DNA of 37,740 nucleotides from IMG/VR virus record IMGVR_UViG_3300021963_000316, positions 1 through 37,740 of that record; one strand, 5' to 3'. The notes below the pieces were generated by a model. That model was given only the letters and a program-made list of their open reading frames with translations, searched no databases and was not told the origin of the DNA. Position numbers and translations under genes: made by a program. This document shows, in pieces, positions 1 to 5,567 of the stretch. The stretch comes from a virus. The first letter of the stretch is position 1. Every line of letters begins with the position of its first letter.

Positions 1-2550
1 AATAAGAAAGATTGGTATAAAAATAACGCATTATATTGGGGTATTTTGGATTCTAGTGAATCAGCTGCGATTACCGCTGACAGAAATAGCCAAAATTTAA
101 CTGGCTATGGTGCGGCAAACCCAGTTTTTGTTGACGCATATGAATTACCAATTGGTATACCTGTTAGTGATAGAACAAATAATATCCTATTAAATGAATT
201 TACATACGATGAAACAACTGATACCTACACAGGTTATGCTTTTGCTTTATATGCGTATGATATAGCTGCAACTAGTGCATCTACTTATACTGGTAAAACC
301 AAAGTTGATGTTTATGAGTTTCAAGCCACACCAAATTCAAAATACCACAAAAAATTAGCGGCTACTTTAAGAAGTAGAGGTGAGTATATCACAGATAGTT
401 TAGGTTTCCACGTTGATTCAACTACTGTTGGTTATTCACAAATTGCTACAGCACAGACTAATCCTTTTGCCACATTTGAGATTACAGGTGCAACAACTGG
501 TGGTACACAATTTACTTACAGCGTTTCTTTAGATAAAACTAAGAAAAACTATATTAAAAATGTATTAGGTACTGGGGCTTACGATAAAGACACTTATTTA
601 TTTGCTGAGGAAGTTTTTGATTCAACACTTAAAAAGGGTTGGGCTTTTGGTGAGATTAAAGGATTACATTATGAAGTATTACCAATTAATAACTGGGATC
701 ACTTCAAATTCCAATTCCAATCACCAGTAACACCATTCTTTGTTTCTGAATTAAGAGGTGGTTTACCACAAAGATTATTTAGATTGATTTCTATCTCTGA
801 TGGTGGTAACGCTAACACGGAAATTAAAACATCTATTGCAAATGTTGACTTGGATAAAAAAACATTTGATTTGTACATCAGATCATTTGGTGATTCAGAT
901 AAATCTCCTGTTATCTTAGAAAGATTCTTAGGTTTATCAATGGATGAAACATTAGATAATTATATCGGTAGAAAAATAGGTACTATTGACAACAAATATC
1001 CTTTAGTTAGTTCATATGTTGTTGTTGATGTTGCTGAAAAAGCACCAAAAGACGGGGTTCCAGCTGGTTTCGAAGGTTATGAATTTAGATCATACGGAAC
1101 TGGATTAACTGAATCCGATTATTGTGGTGTAATTGAATTACCATACAAAACAAAATACTATTCAGCTGGTGAATTAATTGTTAACCCACCATACGCATTA
1201 CCAATTTATTCAAACGGTGATAAAATTAAGAAAGTTTACTTAGGATTCACTGATAACGAATATGGTTTTGACGCTGATTTATTGAAGTTTAAAGGTAAAG
1301 TTTCATTAACAGGTGATAACGCATATAATGATGGTGTTGATTGGTCAACTAAAACTAAAGGTTTCCACATGGATATCAATGCAAGTTCAATTGTTGATGC
1401 CAATGGTAATGTTGTTTTCTCAACTGGTTCTGGTAGCTTTACCGATCCAACTGTGATTGCATCTACCCCTTCTCACCCTTACTATGACATCAGAACTAGA
1501 AAGTTCACAGCTTTATTCTCTGGTGGATTTGATGGTTGGGATATCTATAGAGAGCAAAGAACAAATACTGATGATTACAAAATCGGTAGAAATGGTTTCG
1601 TTAGATCTGGTTTCGATACTTTTACAAGTGTTGAGTACTCTGAGACTTTTGGTACTTCAGATTACTACGCTACATTGTATGGTATTAAAACATATGAAAA
1701 TCCAGAACAAACATCAATTAACATCTTAGCAACCCCAGGTATTGATATCATCAATAACACTGAGTTGGTTAGAGATACAATTGAGATTGTTGAAGAGAAG
1801 AGATTCGATTCAATTTACTTACCAACATTACCTGATATCAAGTTGATTGGTAATAACAATGCGGCTAATACCGATGAGTGGTACTACCCTGGTGATATTA
1901 TTGATTTATTAGATTCAACTGAAATTGATTCAAACTATACTGCGGTATACTACCCATGGATCCAAATTTCAGACGTTGAAAATAATGCAAACTTATTTAT
2001 CCCACCAACGGCAGAAGTTGTTAGAAACTTAGCATTTACGGATAATGTAGCACATCCTTGGTTCGCAACAGCGGGTTACACAAGAGGTATTGTAAATTGT
2101 ATTAGAGCACGTATTCCATTAGATCAAGAAAGTAGAGATACATTATATCCAGGTAGAATTAACCCTATTGCTACATTCTCTGATGTAGGAACGGTTATCT
2201 GGGGTAATAGAAACTTACAAGTTAGAGATAGTGCAATGAACAGATTGAACATTAGAAGATTATTGTTACAAGCAAGAAAATTAATCGTTGCCGTTGCTAA
2301 CAGATTATTGTTCGATCCAAATGATGCACAAGTTAGAAGTCAATTCTTATCATTGGTAAATCCAATCTTGGATAATATCAGAAAAGAAAGAGGTTTAACA
2401 GACTTTAGAGTTTCATTGGTAAATGATGTTGAAGATAGCGACAGAAATACTTTAAGAGGTAAAATCTTCGTTAAACCAACTCCAACATTAGAATTCATCG
2501 AATTAGAGTTCGTTGTAACACCAACAAGCGTATCTTTTGATAGTCTATAA
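1..2550 (+). CDS. Contractile tail sheath protein (gp18-like), 5' partial
   Basis: The reading frame is open from base 1 and ends at a TAA at 2548-2550, so the first methionine lies outside the window; 849 codons are visible. The C-terminal part has the conserved layout of phage sheath proteins: a region with RGIVNCIRARIPLDQ, then NPIATFSDVGTVIWGNR, then the NIRRLLLQARK helix and a final beta segment ending in IELEFVVTPTS. That C-terminal domain forms the inner sheath layer and is the best conserved part of gp18-like proteins. The N-terminal and middle parts are Thr/Gly/Asp-rich and are probably the variable outer domains. The sheath contracts around the tail tube during infection. The tail tube gene follows after a 349-nt non-coding gap, the usual sheath-tube order. 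Identification is firm; the total length is unknown because the start is missing. Confidence 0.93.
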   Translation, partial: NKKDWYKNNALYWGILDSSESAAITADRNSQNLTGYGAANPVFVDAYELPIGIPVSDRTNNILLNEFTYDETTDTYTGYAFALYAYDIAATSASTYTGKTKVDVYEFQATPNSKYHKKLAATLRSRGEYITDSLGFHVDSTTVGYSQIATAQTNPFATFEITGATTGGTQFTYSVSLDKTKKNYIKNVLGTGAYDKDTYLFAEEVFDSTLKKGWAFGEIKGLHYEVLPINNWDHFKFQFQSPVTPFFVSELRGGLPQRLFRLISISDGGNANTEIKTSIANVDLDKKTFDLYIRSFGDSDKSPVILERFLGLSMDETLDNYIGRKIGTIDNKYPLVSSYVVVDVAEKAPKDGVPAGFEGYEFRSYGTGLTESDYCGVIELPYKTKYYSAGELIVNPPYALPIYSNGDKIKKVYLGFTDNEYGFDADLLKFKGKVSLTGDNAYNDGVDWSTKTKGFHMDINASSIVDANGNVVFSTGSGSFTDPTVIASTPSHPYYDIRTRKFTALFSGGFDGWDIYREQRTNTDDYKIGRNGFVRSGFDTFTSVEYSETFGTSDYYATLYGIKTYENPEQTSINILATPGIDIINNTELVRDTIEIVEEKRFDSIYLPTLPDIKLIGNNNAANTDEWYYPGDIIDLLDSTEIDSNYTAVYYPWIQISDVENNANLFIPPTAEVVRNLAFTDNVAHPWFATAGYTRGIVNCIRARIPLDQESRDTLYPGRINPIATFSDVGTVIWGNRNLQVRDSAMNRLNIRRLLLQARKLIVAVANRLLFDPNDAQVRSQFLSLVNPILDNIRKERGLTDFRVSLVNDVEDSDRNTLRGKIFVKPTPTLEFIELEFVVTPTSVSFDSL

Positions 2551-2571
2551 GAAAATAAAATGAGATAAAAA

Positions 2572-2602
2572 AGAAAGTCCTGAGAAATCGGGACTTTTTT
2601 TA
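2572..2602. terminator. Bidirectional intrinsic terminator after the sheath gene
   Basis: A 10-bp stem (arms 2574-2583 and 2588-2597, one T·G wobble) closes on a GAAA tetraloop. It is followed on the + strand by a T run and on the - strand by CTTTTTT. It should stop sheath transcription and can also stop leftward transcription. Confidence 0.85.
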
Positions 2603-2620
2603 TTGCATGAAATTTGCTAT

Positions 2621-2656
2621 ATTCTTAATGGTCCATTATTCTTAAAGGTCCATTAT
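2621..2656. repeat. Short tandem repeat, 17-nt spacing
   Basis: Two 19-nt copies differing at one base, ATTCTTAATGGTCCATTAT at 2621-2639 and ATTCTTAAAGGTCCATTAT at 2638-2656, overlap by two bases. A third weaker copy, TTCCTGATGGTCC, lies at 2709-2721. On the minus strand these read as repeated GGACCATTAAGAA-like blocks. They could be protein-binding sites in DNA or in a leftward RNA; the function is unknown. Confidence 0.7.
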
Positions 2657-2739
2657 ATAATACATTAGTTAATTATTTATTATGTATTATTTAATGTCTC
2701 ATTTATTGTTCCTGATGGTCCCTTTTTCACTTGCCTGTT

Positions 2740-2770
2740 CAAAAGTAACGAAAAAAAACCACAAAGTCAA
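2740..2770 (-). promoter_or_regulatory. Leftward sigma70-like promoter
   Basis: Read on the minus strand, TTGACT (revcomp of 2765-2770) is followed after 17 nt by TACTTT, part of TACTTTTG (revcomp of 2740-2747). TACTTTTG fits the Bacteroidota -7 consensus TAnnTTTG exactly. The same TTGACTTT-type arrangement with a 17-nt spacer precedes the ssDNA-binding protein gene. It would drive a transcript of about 160 nt ending at the bidirectional terminator at 2572-2602. Confidence 0.5.
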
Positions 2771-2798
2771 GTATTTTGAAAAAAATATTTTTTGAGAC

Positions 2799-2806
2799 TA
2801 TTTATA
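2799..2806 (+). promoter_or_regulatory. TATTTATA element, candidate late promoter (distal to tube gene)
   Basis: An exact TATTTATA in the context GACTATTTATAGAAAA, 93 nt before the tail tube ATG. It belongs to a set of similar elements upstream of unit-leading genes in this window. The promoter role is inferred from recurrence and placement only. Confidence 0.4.
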
Positions 2807-2856
2807 GAAAACAAAAATAAAAAATATAAAGCATTGAACAAAGCGATTTTGCTAGA

Positions 2857-2864
2857 TATTTATA
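2857..2864 (+). promoter_or_regulatory. TATTTATA element, candidate late promoter of the tail tube gene
   Basis: An exact TATTTATA in the context AGATATTTATATAAAG, 35 nt before the tail tube ATG. The AGATATTTATA context recurs at 27311-27320, ahead of another unit-leading gene. Confidence 0.5.
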
Positions 2865-2899
2865 TAAAGAAATAAAACACATAAAAAAAATAGAAAATT

Positions 2900-3388
2900 A
2901 TGGCTAACTTATTAATGAAAATGCCTGTTCCTTACGAACCAAAAAAGCAGAACAGGTTTATTTTAAGATTCCCTAGTTCGTTAGGTATCAACGAATGGTT
3001 TGTTATAACAGCTTCAAGACCTAAAATTGCAATTGGTGAGGTTGAGATTCCATTCTTAAATACTTCAACATGGGTTGCTGGTAGATTTACTTGGGATGCT
3101 ATTGACGTTACCTTTAAAGATCCTATCGGTCCTTCAGCTGCACAAGCGTTAATGGAATGGGTTCGTTTACATGCTGAGTCAGTAACTGGTCGTATGGGTT
3201 ATGCCGCTGGTTATAAAAAAGACATTGAATTGGAAATGTTAGATCCAACAGGTGTTGTAGTTGAAAAATGGATTCTTCAGGGTTCAATGTTAACTAATGT
3301 TGACTTTGGTTCATTAGATTACAGTGCTGAAGATATCGCAGAGATTACAGCTACCATTAGAATGGATAGATGTATTTTGGTTTACTAA
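2900..3388 (+). CDS. Tail tube protein (gp19-like)
   Basis: The 162-aa protein matches the length and character of T4 gp19-type tube proteins. It starts with a short N-terminal segment, then the RFILRFPSSLGINEWFV strand pair, a central VAGRFTWDAIDVTFKDP region and a C-terminal ILQGSMLTNVDFGSLDYSAED segment, ending in a hydrophobic strand. These proteins form stacked hexameric rings that make the conduit for DNA. The gene sits directly after the sheath gene and ahead of the chaperone and tape measure genes, the standard tail order. The ATG at 2900 follows an A-rich leader (AAAATTATG) without a Shine-Dalgarno sequence, and two TATTTATA elements lie upstream. A terminator follows, so it is probably transcribed alone or as the last gene of its unit. 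Confidence 0.92.
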   Translation: MANLLMKMPVPYEPKKQNRFILRFPSSLGINEWFVITASRPKIAIGEVEIPFLNTSTWVAGRFTWDAIDVTFKDPIGPSAAQALMEWVRLHAESVTGRMGYAAGYKKDIELEMLDPTGVVVEKWILQGSMLTNVDFGSLDYSAEDIAEITATIRMDRCILVY

Positions 3389-3415
3389 TTTATTAAATTT
3401 AAAAAGAATGACAGT

Positions 3416-3460
3416 ACCCGATTTGCTTACCATAAGAACAGCAATCGGGTCTTTTTTTTT
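3416..3460 (+). terminator. Intrinsic terminator after the tail tube gene
   Basis: Arms 3416-3427 and 3440-3450 form an 11-bp stem (ACCCGAT paired with ATCGGGT plus TGCT/AGCA, one bulged T) with a 12-nt loop, followed by C and nine T's. It also abuts the 3' end of the convergent minus-strand gene, so it may insulate the two units from each other. Confidence 0.85.
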
Positions 3461-3857
3461 AACCGTATATTAGGCCGTACTTTGTAATAAAGTTATTTAT
3501 TTTTTCGGTCAATAGTACTTGGTTTTTCAATTCATGCTCCCAAACAATCAATAGATTGTAGTATTTATCAAACTTAACCAGTTTAAGTTTATGTTGATCG
3601 TTTTTAAGATTGTTTTTTTGTATTTTATATTTTGGTATTGGGTTATGTGTTTTACAGCAATGATAAAAACACCCATGGGTTTCAACTAATATATTGTATT
3701 TTATTAACAGGAAGTCAAATTCCTTACCTTTGAACATATAATGTTGCTCGTAGTTAATTTTCATCTCGTCTAATATTGCTGAAAATTTTACTTCTAAATT
3801 AGATGTGCCACTCATCTCACCCAACATTTTACCAGTTTTACTCTTTTTTTTAGCCAT
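3459..3857 (-). CDS. Vsr-like (EDxHD) endonuclease, probable free-standing homing nuclease
   Basis: This 132-aa protein is the only convincing minus-strand gene in the window. It has the Vsr fold signature: an early Glu in SNLEVKF (E22), Asp in KEFDFLL (D48), then ETHGCFYHCC (H61, H66), a basic KNNLKND segment (D87) and the closing LLIVWEHEL strand. Vsr proteins nick at mismatches, but T4-like phages also carry Vsr-related EDxHD homing endonucleases, which share these residues and often sit alone between structural genes. Its reverse orientation and its position splitting the tube-chaperone pair fit a mobile insertion. The protein starts at the ATG complementary to 3855-3857 with a Lys-rich N-terminus, possibly a DNA-contacting tail. 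A bona fide repair nuclease cannot be excluded, but a homing role is more likely in this context. Confidence 0.75.
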   Translation of the reverse strand: MAKKKSKTGKMLGEMSGTSNLEVKFSAILDEMKINYEQHYMFKGKEFDFLLIKYNILVETHGCFYHCCKTHNPIPKYKIQKNNLKNDQHKLKLVKFDKYYNLLIVWEHELKNQVLLTEKINNFITKYGLIYG

Positions 3858-3901
3858 TTGTATTTACTTGTAATAATAAGTACTTAGTATTGTGTGTACA
3901 G

Positions 3902-3929
3902 TTACCGTTAAAAATAGACTAAACGGTAA
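3902..3929. repeat. Inverted repeat TTACCGTT / AACGGTAA
   Basis: Perfect 8-nt arms at 3902-3909 and 3922-3929 with a 12-nt spacer, in the gap between the divergent nuclease and chaperone genes. It is followed by an A-rich run rather than T's, so it does not look like a + strand terminator. An operator or nuclease-related site is possible. Confidence 0.55.
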
Positions 3930-3955
3930 AAAAAAATAAAAAATATAGTTTACAC

Positions 3956-3965
3956 TATTTAAATA
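3956..3965. promoter_or_regulatory. Palindromic TATTTAAATA, possible bidirectional late element
   Basis: TATTTAAATA is its own reverse complement and resembles the recurrent TATTTATA element. It lies 31 nt before the chaperone ATG and about 100 nt upstream of the divergent nuclease gene, so one element could serve both directions. Confidence 0.35.
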
Positions 3966-3996
3966 TAGATTATAATTAACTTTAAAAGACAATAAT

Positions 3997-4749
3997 ATGG
4001 ATACAATGATGGAACCAGCACATGATGTGATTGCACTACCTTCACAAGGTAAGTTCTACAAAAATAAAAAATCAACAGTTAAAGTTGCTTATTTAACAGC
4101 CGCTGATGAGAATATCTTAACATCACCAAACTTACTTCAAAATGGTAAGGTTATTGACGTTTTATTAGATAGAAAAGTTATTGACCAGGAAATTAAAGCT
4201 AGTCAGTTGCTATCTGGTGATAAAAATGCAATTCTATTCTTTTTGAGATCAACTGGGTATGGTGAAATGTATACCGTTGAGGTTACAGACCCAAAAACTG
4301 GTAAACCGTTTGAAACGGAAATTGATATTAGTCAGTTCCAACCTAAAGAAATTACTCTAGAGCCAGATGAAAATGGTGAATGTGGGTTTGTTTTGCCAAA
4401 GGGTAAGAATAAAATTAAATTCAAATACCTAACAGCTGAAGAAGATGAAAAGTTAGTGAGAGAAGATGAAGCTAGACGTAAAAAAATGGGTCAAAACGCT
4501 ATCTCACAATTAATGACTATGAGATTAGCTGCACAAATTTGTGAAATTGATGGTCTTAGAGATCGTGGTCAAATTCAACAATTTGTTGATAATATGAGTG
4601 TGATGGATTCTGGTTCTCTTAGAAAGTATATCAATGATAACGAACCTGGTTTAGACCTTAACGTATCAATTGAAGCACCTAGTGGTGAATTTTTTTTTGG
4701 TGAACTTCCAATTACCACAAAATTTCTTTGGCCCTTCCTTGACCTATAA
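3997..4749 (+). CDS. Tail-assembly chaperone (gp26-like), short form
   Basis: The 250-aa product begins with a segment typical of T4 gp26-type proteins (Pfam 'T4 baseplate' family): IALPSQGKFYKNKKSTVKVAYLTAADENILTSPNLL, followed by the DVLLDRKVID and LLSGDKNAILFFLRSTGYG motifs. T4 gp26 and gp51 are needed for hub assembly but are absent from the virion. Position between tube and tape measure is where long-tailed phages encode tail chaperones that coat the tape measure before the tube forms. The short form ends at TAA 4747-4749, right after ITTKFLWPFLDL. A CCC-T slip site just before the stop (4732-4735) can join it to a conserved C-terminal region in the +1 frame, giving about 310 aa. The ATG at 3997 has an A-rich leader and a TATTTAAATA element upstream. 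Confidence 0.8.
   Translation: MDTMMEPAHDVIALPSQGKFYKNKKSTVKVAYLTAADENILTSPNLLQNGKVIDVLLDRKVIDQEIKASQLLSGDKNAILFFLRSTGYGEMYTVEVTDPKTGKPFETEIDISQFQPKEITLEPDENGECGFVLPKGKNKIKFKYLTAEEDEKLVREDEARRKKMGQNAISQLMTMRLAAQICEIDGLRDRGQIQQFVDNMSVMDSGSLRKYINDNEPGLDLNVSIEAPSGEFFFGELPITTKFLWPFLDL
4732..4735 (+). other. Probable +1 programmed frameshift site (CCC-T)
   Basis: In the zero frame the codons are TGG CCC TTC CTT GAC CTA TAA. If tRNA-Pro slips from CCC to CCT at 4732-4735, reading continues TCC TTG ACC TAT AAG and gives ..KFLWP-SLTYKKDVLYEF... CCC-U is a recognised +1 slippery tetranucleotide. Slipping here keeps the FLWP segment in frame with the extension. A T9 run at 4690-4698 is a second possible slip point, or a sequencing-error site. 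Confidence 0.6.
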
Positions 4750-4930
4750 GAAAGATGTGCTTTATGAGTTTTACATTCTTATAAAACATGGTAATTTTTC
4801 ATATGGGGATGTTTTACATATGCCAGTATTTGAGAGGAGAGCTTTTATTGAAATTTTAATGGATGAAAACAATAAAGTAAAGGAACATAGAGAAAGAGAA
4901 GCCGCAAAAGCTAATAGTAAACGTAAATAA
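4736..4930 (+). CDS. Frameshifted C-terminal extension of the tail chaperone
   Basis: This frame encodes about 64 residues, SLTYKKDVLYEFYILIKHGNF and then SYGDVLHMPVFERRAFIEIL with a charged Lys/Glu-rich tail. It reads as coding sequence, yet has no good start of its own: the only upstream candidate is a TTG at 4670, and translation from there would run the conserved end of the short form out of frame. Joined at the CCC-T site (3997..4734 plus 4736..4930), it makes a protein of about 310 aa. This resembles the G/GT pair of lambda and its counterparts, in which a minority frameshift product carries the part that binds the tape measure or tube. A strong terminator follows. The alternative is a separate small gp51-like protein or a sequencing error restoring one frame. 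Confidence 0.65.
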   Translation, partial: SLTYKKDVLYEFYILIKHGNFSYGDVLHMPVFERRAFIEILMDENNKVKEHREREAAKANSKRK

Positions 4931-4933
4931 AAT

Positions 4934-4964
4934 AAAACCCACGATTTTCACGTGGGTTTTTTAA
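4934..4964 (+). terminator. Intrinsic terminator after the chaperone
   Basis: A perfect 10-bp stem (4934-4943 with 4951-4960, AAAACCCACG/CGTGGGTTTT) and a 7-nt loop are followed by a T run. The stop codon is only 3 nt upstream of the stem. Confidence 0.9.
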
Positions 4965-4972
4965 TTTAAAGG

Positions 4973-4980
4973 TATTTATA
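4973..4980 (+). promoter_or_regulatory. TATTTATA element, candidate late promoter of the tape-measure unit
   Basis: An exact TATTTATA in the context GGTATTTATATAAAAG, 14 nt before the ATG at 4995 and directly after the chaperone terminator. This is the position expected for the promoter of the next unit. Confidence 0.5.
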
Positions 4981-4994
4981 TAAAAGATAAAATT

Positions 4995-5567
4995 ATGTCA
5001 ATTGAGAAAATAATAGAACGTATTAAAATGATTGAAAACAATGATTTTAATATAACGGAAAATACTTTAGATATTGATACCGTAAAAACAATTAGAGCGG
5101 GTAAAAATTCATCCAATTCAGCTGAAAGGATTGCTAGGGATACATTAGGTGGCTTTGGTGACGATGGCACAACATATTCTAGTTCCGACTCTAGTTCAGA
5201 CTCATCTGGCAATTATATAGCGTTACCAAGTCAATTTGAAAAACAAGTTCAACCAATTTTAATACTGGTTAAAAAATATGAATTAACCGATGATTTAAAT
5301 AGTAGCGGAAAACCAGTATTTGGTTATTCAAAACCTGTTTTTAAAGGTGGTAGAAACAATACTTTAGTTTTACAAAAAAGTGAAATAGTCCAAATTGAAT
5401 TTATTGATGATTCATTATCTAAATTAAAATCTATTAATGTTAAAAAATATAAATCACCAAATTCTAACGTTAATGCTTTTTTTAATGAGGTACTAAAAAA
5501 TAAAGACACATACGGTGTAAAGACAGTAACTAACACCCAAAAGTTTATAGTTATTAAATTCATATAA
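4995..5567 (+). CDS. Hypothetical protein upstream of the tape measure gene
   Basis: The 190-aa protein is not recognised. It has a charged, probably helical N-terminus, a Ser/Asp-rich linker around residues 55-72 (SSSDSSSDSSG) and a C-terminal half rich in beta-forming residues (NNTLVLQKSEIVQIEFIDD, FIVIKFI). Its TAA overlaps the tape measure ATG by one base (TAATG at 5565-5569), which suggests translational coupling and a related role, such as a tail assembly factor or minor tail protein. The start at 4995 follows the AAAATTATG leader typical of this phage. No catalytic motif or membrane segment is visible. Confidence 0.7.
   Translation: MSIEKIIERIKMIENNDFNITENTLDIDTVKTIRAGKNSSNSAERIARDTLGGFGDDGTTYSSSDSSSDSSGNYIALPSQFEKQVQPILILVKKYELTDDLNSSGKPVFGYSKPVFKGGRNNTLVLQKSEIVQIEFIDDSLSKLKSINVKKYKSPNSNVNAFFNEVLKNKDTYGVKTVTNTQKFIVIKFI

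Larger units (their letters stand above)
2551..2899. other. 349-nt intergenic region between sheath and tube genes
   Basis: No convincing protein gene is present. Besides the terminator at 2572-2602, the stretch holds a tandem repeat (2621-2656) with a third degenerate copy near 2709-2721. It also has a leftward sigma70-like promoter (2740-2770) and two TATTTATA elements (2799-2806 and 2857-2864) ahead of the tail tube gene. It is the longest gap in the window and looks like a regulatory hub between two late transcription units. Confidence 0.7.

Noticed and set aside
1457-1729. 90-codon + strand ORF inside the sheath gene
   Set aside because: It overlaps the conserved sheath frame entirely, and its product is low-complexity Leu/Met/Thr with no recognisable motif.
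2680-2730. 16-codon minus-strand peptide starting at GTG in the putative leftward RNA
   Set aside because: It is too short and has an alternative start and no leader; nothing separates it from chance in AT-rich DNA.
2551-2899. tRNA gene in the largest intergenic gap
   Set aside because: No cloverleaf arms, no TTCNANNC-type T-loop and no CCA end are visible; the gap is explained by terminator, repeats and promoter elements.
4690-4698. T9 run as the programmed slip site of the chaperone
   Set aside because: A shift here would replace GELPITTKFLWP by LVNFQLPQNFFGP. Shifting at CCC-T keeps the FLWP segment, so T9 is kept only as an alternative or possible sequencing error.
4670-4930. Separate 86-aa gene starting at TTG 4670
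   Set aside because: The start is a TTG without a recognisable leader, and its first ~22 residues would be an out-of-frame reading of the conserved chaperone end. The coding-like part begins only at about 4736, which fits a frameshift extension better.
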